NCBI RefSeq assembly: GCF_040932005.1
Contig: NZ_CP162414.1
Coordinates: 2,073,501-2,137,500, forward strand
Length of the DNA stretch: 64,000 nt
Source of the DNA: Aestuariibius sp. HNIBRBA575
GTDB lineage: Bacteria; Pseudomonadota; Alphaproteobacteria; Rhodobacterales; Rhodobacteraceae
Direction: 5' to 3'
Part shown: positions 38,254 through 45,391 of the stretch, one piece after another
Position numbering within the stretch: position 1 is the first letter of the stretch
Layout of the letters: every line of letters starts with the position of its first letter
Program-made: the position numbers and the translations under genes
Notes under the pieces: generated by a model
The model's database searches: none
The model's input: the letters and a program-made list of their open reading frames with translations, nothing else
What the model was told of the DNA's origin: nothing

Positions 38254-39063
38254 ATGCAATCGAGCGCCGTTTTTCTGGCTTTGACCTGCGCCAGCCCCAT
38301 TTGGGCAGAGCAATCCCATTTCCCCTACCCCACATTGATTGTTTCGGGGGCCGAGGCCGAACAAGAATGGCGCCGCCTGCGCGATGCGCCGGGAACACCG
38401 GTCATTTTGGGGTCCATTGATGACTTTAGTAACGTCGCTGACGCGTTTTCTCCGGACTACGCCGAGTTTCACCCGCATACCCCCGCTGAATACATCGCCC
38501 TATCCGCGGATTTGAACCATCCCAGTGATCTTTATGCGTCGCGACAGGCAGAATGGGATCGCTATCTGGAATGGCTGCGCGAAAATGGCGACGCCGCCGA
38601 TATCGCAGAGCTAGAAGCCTATGATCCGCTGGCTCTGGATGATGAATTGATCGGGCGCATCCCGTTATTCTATCCAGCCACGATTACCCCGATTGGTTAT
38701 GAGGATTGGCAAACCAACCGCCCCTATGATCAGGTGGTGATTGCCATTTTACCGACGGAAAACTCTTGGGAAGCCCCGGCCTATTTGCGTTTTGGCGGTT
38801 GGAACGAAAACCCGAGCCCAGAATATCATGTGGCCGCCCTGCGGGATTGGCATGATCGCTATGGGGCAGAGCCAATTGTCATATCGACAGACGTGATGGA
38901 ATTATGGGCCCCGCGTCAGCCCAACACCAATGAGGACGGCATCAATCTGGCGATTGAGCATTTTCACTATGATAATGACATTGTGTATCAGGGGGTGGGG
39001 TCAATAGGTGCCTTGGCGGCGGATCGTATGCGCAGCACCTATTGGTTTTTCTGGTGGGACTAG
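38254..39063 (+). CDS. DUF4253 protein with a signal peptide
   Basis: The 269-residue protein ends with the DUF4253 pattern: GGWNENPSPEYHVAALRDWHDRYGAE is split across about residues 180-205, then DIVYQGVGSIGALA and a final YWFFWWD. The family is of unknown function and usually found in cytosolic contexts. Here the first 18 residues (FLALTCASPIWA) look like a signal peptide. TTG 38251 precedes the ATG; the ATG was chosen, with AGAGA upstream. It is convergent with mrp, separated by three bases. Confidence 0.8.
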   Translation: MQSSAVFLALTCASPIWAEQSHFPYPTLIVSGAEAEQEWRRLRDAPGTPVILGSIDDFSNVADAFSPDYAEFHPHTPAEYIALSADLNHPSDLYASRQAEWDRYLEWLRENGDAADIAELEAYDPLALDDELIGRIPLFYPATITPIGYEDWQTNRPYDQVVIAILPTENSWEAPAYLRFGGWNENPSPEYHVAALRDWHDRYGAEPIVISTDVMELWAPRQPNTNEDGINLAIEHFHYDNDIVYQGVGSIGALAADRMRSTYWFFWWD

Positions 39064-39066
39064 GCC

Positions 39067-40167
39067 CTAGCCCATGCCGCCTTCGATAAAGCGCCGCGCC
39101 AAGGCGCGATAGGCATCCGCCATCGGGCCGTCACCCGTGGCAATCGGCGCTCCGCTATCACCCGCCAGCCGTGTATCCAGATCCAGCGGCAACGCGCCCA
39201 GGAATGGCAGGTCCAGCGCTTCGGCTTCGGCGGCAACACCACCATTGCCAAACAGATGCGCTTCGTGTCCGCATTTGGGACATATATAAGTGCTCATGTT
39301 TTCGACCATGCCCAGAACCGGTGTGTTCAGGGTTTTAAACATGTCCAACGCCTTGCGGGCATCCAACAGCGCCACATCCTGCGGGGTGCTCACCACCACA
39401 GCGCCAGTCAGTTGGGTTTTCTGACACAAAGTCAGCTGCACATCGCCAGTGCCCGGCGGCAGATCGACGATCAGAACGTCCAATTCACCCCATTGCACCT
39501 GCCCCAGCATCTGCTGCAACGCGCCCATCAGCATGGGCCCACGCCAGACAACGGCCTTTTCGGGCTCAACCATCAGACCGATTGACATGATGGTGACGCC
39601 ATGGGCCTGCAATGGGATGATGGTTTTGCCATCCGGTGACGACGGCCGTTTGGACACGCCCATCATGCGCGGCTGGGACGGGCCATAAATATCGGCGTCC
39701 AGCAGCCCCACTTTGCGCCCTTCACGGGCCAAAGCCACCGCGAGGTTCGACGACACGGTGGATTTGCCAACGCCGCCTTTGCCGGATCCAACGGCGATGA
39801 TGCGATCCACACCCGGCACCCCCTGAGGGCCGGCCTGCGGTGTGGGGTGACGACCAACCTTAAGGCTAGGCGGATCCCCGGCCGGCGTTTTAGGGGCGGC
39901 GGGTTTGGCAGCACCTGCAGGCATATGGGCCGTAAGAGCAACCGAAACCGCATCCACACCATCCATGGCCTGAACAGCCTCTTGCGCTGCCAATCGAGCC
40001 GATTCCATCTGCCGGGCTTTGGTCGCATCCTCAGCTTCGATCACGAATCGCACTGAATTTCCCTGAATATTGACCGCGCGCACCAGATCGCGACTCACTA
40101 GATTGCCACCTTCGGGCAGTTCGATCCGCGCCAGAACGTCCAGAATCTGTTCTTTGGTGATGCTCAT
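39067..40167 (-). CDS. mrp: Iron-sulfur cluster carrier ATPase Mrp/ApbC
   Basis: Mrp/ApbC family ATPases carry Fe-S clusters to apoproteins. The 366-residue protein has an N-terminal MIP18/DUF59 domain (about residues 5-80), a Pro/Ala-rich linker, and a P-loop domain with [15 protein letters not shown] at 128-142. The CxxC pair YICPKCGHE, which holds the bridging cluster, is present. The ATG at 40167 follows AAGGCTGAAC on the minus strand. It is transcribed alone toward DUF4253. Confidence 0.93.
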   Translation of the reverse strand: MSITKEQILDVLARIELPEGGNLVSRDLVRAVNIQGNSVRFVIEAEDATKARQMESARLAAQEAVQAMDGVDAVSVALTAHMPAGAAKPAAPKTPAGDPPSLKVGRHPTPQAGPQGVPGVDRIIAVGSGKGGVGKSTVSSNLAVALAREGRKVGLLDADIYGPSQPRMMGVSKRPSSPDGKTIIPLQAHGVTIMSIGLMVEPEKAVVWRGPMLMGALQQMLGQVQWGELDVLIVDLPPGTGDVQLTLCQKTQLTGAVVVSTPQDVALLDARKALDMFKTLNTPVLGMVENMSTYICPKCGHEAHLFGNGGVAAEAEALDLPFLGALPLDLDTRLAGDSGAPIATGDGPMADAYRALARRFIEGGMG

Positions 40168-40429
40168 GTTCAGCCTTTCCCCTTGATTTGACCTATACGT
40201 CGCACAGGTTTTAGGGGGATGCACGTGCCCGATCACGATTCGGCCCGCAAATTAACCAAGATCAGGGTTAATTATATGATTTTGCACATTTTATAAGCGC
40301 GTTCTTCATATGCATTTTCTGCATAGCGGCATTGTTAATACTTTCATTGTGCATGCGCAGCATATGCTTATGTTAATCGCTAACAGCACAGCGCAAGCGC
40401 TTTGAAACGCATAAAACGAGACGACCAAG

Positions 40430-40645
40430 ATGGCATACGCAACAAACACAGCTGCAATCAGCACCCCAATCCGCGACCGCGCGGCGTTAACCCTAAATGC
40501 ATTGAAGGCCCGCTACGCAGCCTACCAAGTATACCGCTCAACCGTTAACGAGCTGGAAAGCCTGTCCACACGTGAACTGAACGATTTGGGCATTTCACGG
40601 TCAGGTATTAAGGCGATCGCAATGGAAGCGGCTTATAACACGTAA
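40430..40645 (+). CDS. DUF1127 small RNA-binding-type protein (CcaF1-like)
   Basis: The 71-residue basic protein ends with the DUF1127 helix LSTRELNDLGISRSGIKAIA. In Rhodobacter sphaeroides the DUF1127 protein CcaF1, encoded just before the CcsR RNAs, binds RNA and takes part in sRNA maturation; I recall this from the literature. Here too the gene is followed, nine bases after its stop, by five hairpin RNAs with CCUCCUCCC loops, so co-transcription and processing of one mRNA-sRNA precursor is likely. The 262 bases upstream are AT-rich and hold the promoter, but I do not see a sure sigma factor site. Confidence 0.88.
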   Translation: MAYATNTAAISTPIRDRAALTLNALKARYAAYQVYRSTVNELESLSTRELNDLGISRSGIKAIAMEAAYNT

Positions 40646-40653
40646 TCAAGAGC

Positions 40654-40688
40654 TCGGAACTCTCTCTCCTCCTCCCTGAGAGTTCTGA
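40654..40688 (+). ncRNA. Cuckoo/CcsR-type hairpin RNA 1
   Basis: An 11-bp stem (40654-40664 with 40678-40688) carries the 13-base loop TCTCCTCCTCCCT. The loop contains CCUCC, the anti-Shine-Dalgarno core, and is identical in all five copies. It starts nine bases after the DUF1127 stop. Confidence 0.85.
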
Positions 40689-40691
40689 CAA

Positions 40692-40726
40692 GCGGTTCGC
40701 TCTCTCCTCCTCCCTGAGCGGGCCGC
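40692..40726 (+). ncRNA. Cuckoo/CcsR-type hairpin RNA 2
   Basis: An 11-bp stem with two G-T pairs (40692-40702 with 40716-40726) carries the same 13-base loop. Only three bases separate it from hairpin 1. Stem bases differ from the other copies while pairing is kept. Confidence 0.87.
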
Positions 40727-40736
40727 AAAACCTGAA

Positions 40737-40771
40737 GCGGCGACACCTCTCCTCCTCCCTGGTGTCGCCGC
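40737..40771 (+). ncRNA. Cuckoo/CcsR-type hairpin RNA 3
   Basis: GCGGCGACACC and GGTGTCGCCGC form a perfect 11-bp stem with the same loop. It is the most stable member by inspection. Confidence 0.9.
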
Positions 40772-40789
40772 ATTCAACCAAAACAGAAT

Positions 40790-40824
40790 ACGACTGGGTC
40801 TCTCCTCCTCCCTGATCTGGTCGT
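40790..40824 (+). ncRNA. Cuckoo/CcsR-type hairpin RNA 4
   Basis: An 11-bp stem with four G-T pairs (40790-40800 with 40814-40824) carries the same loop. The stem sequence is unlike its neighbours, which shows that structure rather than sequence is kept outside the loop. Confidence 0.87.
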
Positions 40825-40831
40825 CGAATGA

Positions 40832-40866
40832 ACGGCGACGCCTCTCCTCCTCCCTGGCGTCGTCGT
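40832..40866 (+). ncRNA. Cuckoo/CcsR-type hairpin RNA 5, also the terminator
   Basis: ACGGCGACGCC and GGCGTCGTCGT form an 11-bp stem with one G-T pair and the same loop. A run of T bases (40866-40872) follows directly, so this last hairpin doubles as the Rho-independent terminator of the DUF1127-RNA transcript. Confidence 0.9.
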
Positions 40867-40894
40867 TTTTTTATGTCTGGACCTGTTTTCGCGG

Positions 40895-41302
40895 TCAGGT
40901 CAGCCCCCGCAATGTTCCAAGATGTTTGTCCCACCCTTCGTCCAGCGCCAGCACCAAACCGTATCCTTCGGCCCCCGCTGGCAGGCCGGTATGTTCCAGC
41001 GACAGCATCACGCCCCCGTCGACCGGGGTCAGGGTCCAATCCACAATGCTGACGGTTTCCGCCATGATATGGATGGAAAATTCATATGTGAGCCGGGTGA
41101 ACGGATCCGCGCGCAACACATTGCCCCACATCAATCGTTCCTCGCTGTCTTTCTTGATCACCTGATAAGGTTCGCCCGCCTTGAGCGGCGCTTGGGGTTT
41201 GTGGAACCATTGCGACAGCTTATCGGGATCGGTCAAAAAGGCCCAAACCTGTTGTTGGCTGGCCCGTAGATGGATGGATTTGCGAATGATTTGATCAGTC
41301 AT
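40895..41302 (-). CDS. SRPBCC/AHSA1 domain protein
   Basis: The 135-residue protein is a single START-like ligand-binding domain of the AHSA1 type (IHLRASQQQVWAFLTDPDKLSQWF near the N-terminus, VDWTLTPVDGGVMLSLEHTGL and the closing GWDKHLGTL). The natural ligand is unknown. Its start overlaps the end of the ArsR gene by eight bases, a pairing found many times in bacteria, and implies the repressor controls it. Confidence 0.9.
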   Translation of the reverse strand: MTDQIIRKSIHLRASQQQVWAFLTDPDKLSQWFHKPQAPLKAGEPYQVIKKDSEERLMWGNVLRADPFTRLTYEFSIHIMAETVSIVDWTLTPVDGGVMLSLEHTGLPAGAEGYGLVLALDEGWDKHLGTLRGLT

Positions 41303-41675
41303 TTTGGGTCTCTCCGGATGTGGTTTTTGGATTGGATTGAGGTAGGTCTGTTTCGATGGCAGATTTTAGATCACTCAGGGCGTCGTCCCAGAATTGGTCG
41401 AAATACCCCAACCAATCGCGTACAGGCTGCAACCCATGCGGCGACAGCGCATTAAAAACCTCGCGCCCTGCTGCGCGGGTTGTAATCAGCCCGCCATCGT
41501 TCAGAATATTCAGGTGTTTTTTCACGGCCGCGCGGGTCATGTCGAAATTTCCGGCCACCTGCGCGATGGTCATTTCATTGCCTGACAGGATTTTCAGGAT
41601 CGATCGCCGCGTCGGATCAGCGAGCGCTTTGAACACGTCCGGCGGATGGGTTTCGGATCTGGGGGAATGTGGCAT
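41295..41675 (-). CDS. ArsR-family winged-helix repressor paired with SRPBCC protein
   Basis: The 126-residue product has the ArsR start FKALADPTRRSILKIL, the helix-turn-helix MTIAQVAGNFDMTRAAVKKHLNIL and the wing DGGLITTRAAGREVFNAL. No CxC metal site is seen, so it is a non-metal-sensing member. It is the first gene of a two-gene unit. The region upstream has a promoter with two palindromic boxes, suggesting autorepression. Confidence 0.9.
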   Translation of the reverse strand: MPHSPRSETHPPDVFKALADPTRRSILKILSGNEMTIAQVAGNFDMTRAAVKKHLNILNDGGLITTRAAGREVFNALSPHGLQPVRDWLGYFDQFWDDALSDLKSAIETDLPQSNPKTTSGETQND

Positions 41676-41692
41676 AGGCCCTCCGATATGAT

Positions 41693-41728
41693 TCCATTTG
41701 GTACCACATCAATACGAAACCAAATGGT
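41693..41728. promoter_or_regulatory. Candidate operator of the ArsR-SRPBCC unit
   Basis: Two near-palindromic boxes, TCCATTTGGT (41693-41702) and ACCAAATGGT (41719-41728), are inverted relative to one another with centres 26 bases apart. One lies in the promoter spacer and the other just past the expected transcript start. Confidence 0.55.
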
Positions 41729-41738
41729 ATCACGTCAA
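41709..41738 (-). promoter_or_regulatory. Predicted promoter of the ArsR-SRPBCC unit
   Basis: On the minus strand TTGACG (41733-41738) and TATTGA (41709-41714) are 18 bases apart, a good match to sigma-70-type promoters. It lies 34 bases before the ArsR start. Confidence 0.55.
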
Positions 41739-41756
41739 GGGTTTTGCCCCCTCCCC

Positions 41757-42209
41757 TTAGGATCGCGCGTCTTTGGGGGACCCCATCACCATATAGGATG
41801 TGATCGATCGCACATGCGGCACCGTTCCCAAACAATCCGTATGAAACCGTTTATAAGCCTGCATATCCGCCGTTTCGACGCGCAGCAGATATTCGAAAAC
41901 GCCCGCTACATTGTGGCATTCACTGACCTCTGGCGCATTTTGCATGGCGCGTTCAAACCCCAATTGGGCTTCTTTTGTGTGTTCGGCCAATCCAACAGTC
42001 ACGTAAACCAAATAGCCCCGCCCGGTTTGGTCCGGGTCGAGCCGCGCGCGATAGCCCTTTATCACACCTTTGCGTTCCAATTCCTGCACCCGGCGCAAAC
42101 ATGCAGATGGCGACAATCCAACCCGCTCTGCCAACTCAAGGTTGCTCATCCGGCCATCCGCTGAAAGGCAGCGCAATATCTCGTCAATAATGCGGTCTTT
42201 GTCCGACAT
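41757..42209 (-). CDS. Lrp/AsnC-family regulator
   Basis: The 150-residue protein has the N-terminal helix-turn-helix (DEILRCLSADGRMSNLELAERVGLSPSACLRRVQELE) and the RAM effector domain (VYVTVGLAEHTKEAQ to TSYMVMG). Lrp-type proteins sense amino acids. It is divergent from a LysE-type exporter gene 73 bases away, so it probably controls that exporter in response to its substrate. Confidence 0.92.
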   Translation of the reverse strand: MSDKDRIIDEILRCLSADGRMSNLELAERVGLSPSACLRRVQELERKGVIKGYRARLDPDQTGRGYLVYVTVGLAEHTKEAQLGFERAMQNAPEVSECHNVAGVFEYLLRVETADMQAYKRFHTDCLGTVPHVRSITSYMVMGSPKDARS

Positions 42210-42282
42210 TTATTGCATCCTTTCTTAATTTACCGGCATCTTTGCAATTTCATTTGCCGTTACTTACCGCATTATTGCAACC

Positions 42283-42900
42283 ATGACATATGAACTTCTT
42301 CCGGCTTTGATGCTGTTTGCCTTTACGTCCTCGATCACACCTGGGCCAAATAACCTGATGCTGATGGCGTCTGGTGCCAATTATGGCTTGCGGCGCTCCC
42401 TGCCCCATATGTTTGGGATTTCGCTGGGCCATGGGTTCATGGTGCTGGTTTTAGGGCTGGGTCTGCTGCAATTGTTTGACACATTGCCATGGCTAAAAAC
42501 CGCGCTCAGCTTGGTTTGTTCGCTCTATCTGCTCTATCTCGCATGGAAAATCGCCTGCGCCGCGCCGCCGTCAGACGTGGAACCGACGGGGAAACCCTTT
42601 ACCTTTTTTCAGGCGGCCGCGTTCCAATGGGTCAATCCCAAAGCCATCTATATGGCGATCACCGCCCAAACCAATTACAGCCCGGACAATGCAGGCTGGA
42701 TCGGCGCGGTGTTTGTGGCGCTGGTGTTCGTTTCGATCAATTGGCCATCCGTTGCGGTCTGGGCATGGATGGGCACCAAAATACGTGCCTGGTTGGGCAC
42801 ATCAGGACGATTGCGCGCCTTTAATGTCACCATGGCGGCACTGCTGGTCTTGACCCTATGGCCGATCCTTAAGCCCTTGATTACAGGGGAATCCGGCTAA
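42283..42900 (+). CDS. LysE/RhtB-family amino acid exporter
   Basis: The 205-residue protein has five to six membrane segments and the family motif SSITPGPNNLMLMASGANYGLRRSLPHMFGISLGH split over residues 16-50. Members export amino acids such as lysine, threonine or cysteine; the substrate is not readable here. It is divergent from an Lrp-type gene. Its stop overlaps the end of the convergent helicase gene by four bases. Confidence 0.9.
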   Translation: MTYELLPALMLFAFTSSITPGPNNLMLMASGANYGLRRSLPHMFGISLGHGFMVLVLGLGLLQLFDTLPWLKTALSLVCSLYLLYLAWKIACAAPPSDVEPTGKPFTFFQAAAFQWVNPKAIYMAITAQTNYSPDNAGWIGAVFVALVFVSINWPSVAVWAWMGTKIRAWLGTSGRLRAFNVTMAALLVLTLWPILKPLITGESG

Positions 42901-45254
42901 AACGGCACATCATCGGCGCGGTCCGCTGCGACGATAAACTTGGCAACAACCTTTTTGCTGCCCGCTTTGTCAAATTCGATTTCCAGCTTGTCGCCTTCGA
43001 TCCCCATGATTTCGCCATAGCCAAATTTCTGGTGAAACACCCGGTCCCCAACCGTAAAGGATGCAACCGCATCCATATCAATCACATTGCTGCGGCTGGT
43101 TTGCGGCTGGGTCAACGGGCGCATGTTGGATCGCGCTTGCAATCGTTTCCAGCCCGGCGAATTGTAAACATTCGCCTCTGCTGCGCGGTCATGCAGATCC
43201 GAAGTGGCAGTGGTTTCTCCACCATATCCCCCGCCAAACAGCCCCGGAGGCGTCAACACATCCACATGTTCCGCCGGCAATTCATCAACGAAACGCGACG
43301 GCATCTGGCTCTGCCATTGGCCATAAACCCGCCGGTTCGCAGCAAACGAAATCGTACAGATTTGTTCCGCCCGCGTGATCCCCACATAGGCCAGCCGACG
43401 CTCTTCTTCTAATCCTTTTAGACCGGATTCATCCATGCTGCGTTGCGATGGAAATAGCCCATCTTCCCAACCCGGTAGAAACACCGCCGGAAATTCCAGC
43501 CCCTTGGCCCCGTGCAACGTCATGATCGTGACCTTTTCCCCGGATTCCTCGGTTTCGTTGTCCATGATCAGGCTGACATGTTCTAGAAAACCTTGTAAAT
43601 TCTCAAAGTTTTCAAGGGCTTTAACCAATTCCTTAAGGTTCTCTAGCCGTCCGGGCGCCTCAGGGGTTTTGTCATTCAGCCACATCGTCGTGTAGCCGCT
43701 TTCATCCAGCACCATTTCAGCCAGTTCCACATGGGTGTCGGCCTCATTGACAACCTGTCCATGCCAGCGATCCAGCGCTTGAACAAGCCCGGCTAACGCT
43801 TTGGCCCCTTTGCCTTTTATCAAACCGCCCTGCACGGCCAATCTGGCACCCTCGACCAAAGAAACACCATTGCTGCGCGCTGCGGATTGAATGGTTTGCA
43901 CCGCCTTATCGCCCAATCCGCGTTTTGGCGTATTAACGATCCGCTCAAACGCCAAATCATCCTCTAGCGACACGGCCAGCCGGAAATAAGCCATCGCATC
44001 GCGGATTTCCATGCGCTCATAGAAACGCGGCCCACCGATAACGCGATAGGGCAACCCGATCGTTAAAAACCGATCCTCAAAGGCGCGCATTTGGTGTGAT
44101 GCACGAACCAAAATCGCCATATGATCCAATGACATAGGCGACATACTTCGAGTGCCGCGTTGCATAGCCTCGATCTCTTCTCCAATCCAGCGCGCTTCGA
44201 CTTCGCCGTCCCAATGGCCGATCAGACGCACCTTTTCGCCCTCTTCGGCCTCCGTCCAAAGCTCTTTGCCCAGACGCCCGGTATTGCCCGAAATCACACC
44301 AGATGCCGCAGCCAGAATATGCGGGGTTGAGCGATAATTTTGCTCCAACCGCACCACCTTGGCCCCCGGAAAATCCTTTTCAAACCGTAGGATATTGCCC
44401 ACTTCCGCACCGCGCCAGCCATAAATCGACTGGTCATCATCCCCAACGCAACAGATGTTTTTATGCCCTTGCGCCAACAGCCGCAGCCACAAATATTGCG
44501 CCACGTTTGTATCTTGGTATTCATCCACCAAAATGTAGCGAAACCAGCGTTGATATTGCTGCAAAATATCTTCGTGGCGTTGAAAAATCACCACCATATG
44601 CATCAGCAAATCACCAAAATCCGTCGCGTTCAGTTCGCGCAGGCGTTGCTGGTATTGCGCATAAAGCTCGACGCCGCGGCCATCAAACGCCCCGCTTTCG
44701 GCAGACGGAACCGCATCGGGCATCCAAGCCCGGTTTTTCCATGCATCAATAACGCCCGATAACATTCTGGCAGGCCAGCGTTTTTCGTCAATCTTCGCGG
44801 CAATAATCAACTGTTTTAGCAGCCGGTTTTGATCGTCTGTATCAAGGATCGTAAAGTTTGATTTCAACCCGACCAATTCCGCATGACGCCGCAGCAATTT
44901 GACACAAACCGAATGAAACGTCCCCATCCAAGGCATGCCTTCGACGGTTTGCCCCATCAGATCCCCAACACGCACCTTCATTTCGCGCGCCGCTTTGTTG
45001 GTAAAGGTCACAGCCAGCACTTCGTTTGGACGTGCGCGCCCGGTCACAAACAGATGCGCAATCCGGGTGGTTAACGCCTTGGTTTTACCCGTGCCTGCCC
45101 CAGCCAGCATCAAAACCGGCCCATCCAACGCCTCAACGGCATCGCGCTGCGCGGGGTTTAGCCCATCTAAATAGGGCGTGGGACGCGCAGACATGGCCTG
45201 ACGTGACAAGGGAATCGCGGCCTCAAAGGCCTCTTCTTCGGAATAGCTGCTCAT
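42897..45254 (-). CDS. uvrD: UvrD/PcrA-family DNA helicase
   Basis: The 785-residue superfamily 1A helicase unwinds DNA in repair. Walker A AGAGTGKT is at 51-58, followed by motifs TFTNKAAREMK, DFGDLL, VDEYQDTN, GDDDQSIYGWRGA, LEQNYRST, TLHGAKGLEF and YVGITRAE. The C-terminal tail has a Tudor-like segment (GDRVFHQKFGYGEIMGIEGDKLEIEFD). The length fits UvrD/PcrA. An internal start at 45194 (MSARPTPYLDGLNPAQ) is an alternative. Confidence 0.93.
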   Translation of the reverse strand: MSSYSEEEAFEAAIPLSRQAMSARPTPYLDGLNPAQRDAVEALDGPVLMLAGAGTGKTKALTTRIAHLFVTGRARPNEVLAVTFTNKAAREMKVRVGDLMGQTVEGMPWMGTFHSVCVKLLRRHAELVGLKSNFTILDTDDQNRLLKQLIIAAKIDEKRWPARMLSGVIDAWKNRAWMPDAVPSAESGAFDGRGVELYAQYQQRLRELNATDFGDLLMHMVVIFQRHEDILQQYQRWFRYILVDEYQDTNVAQYLWLRLLAQGHKNICCVGDDDQSIYGWRGAEVGNILRFEKDFPGAKVVRLEQNYRSTPHILAAASGVISGNTGRLGKELWTEAEEGEKVRLIGHWDGEVEARWIGEEIEAMQRGTRSMSPMSLDHMAILVRASHQMRAFEDRFLTIGLPYRVIGGPRFYERMEIRDAMAYFRLAVSLEDDLAFERIVNTPKRGLGDKAVQTIQSAARSNGVSLVEGARLAVQGGLIKGKGAKALAGLVQALDRWHGQVVNEADTHVELAEMVLDESGYTTMWLNDKTPEAPGRLENLKELVKALENFENLQGFLEHVSLIMDNETEESGEKVTIMTLHGAKGLEFPAVFLPGWEDGLFPSQRSMDESGLKGLEEERRLAYVGITRAEQICTISFAANRRVYGQWQSQMPSRFVDELPAEHVDVLTPPGLFGGGYGGETTATSDLHDRAAEANVYNSPGWKRLQARSNMRPLTQPQTSRSNVIDMDAVASFTVGDRVFHQKFGYGEIMGIEGDKLEIEFDKAGSKKVVAKFIVAADRADDVPF

Positions 45255-45391
45255 GCTGCAACCTACCCGTTGGAGCCCCGCGATAAAAGAGGTGTTCCCC
45301 GAATGTTCGCAACTTTTCGGTCAGAATTCGCACAAATTAGCGAAATGTTAATGCGCGATGTCGAATACTAAAGACGAACAGGGCGTAATCC

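Noticed and set aside
40654..40866. Repeat-spacer look of a short CRISPR array
   Set aside because: The identical element is only the 13-base loop, the flanking bases pair as stems and vary in register with each other, and unit lengths are uneven (38-53 bases). No cas genes are near. The hairpin RNA explanation fits every base.
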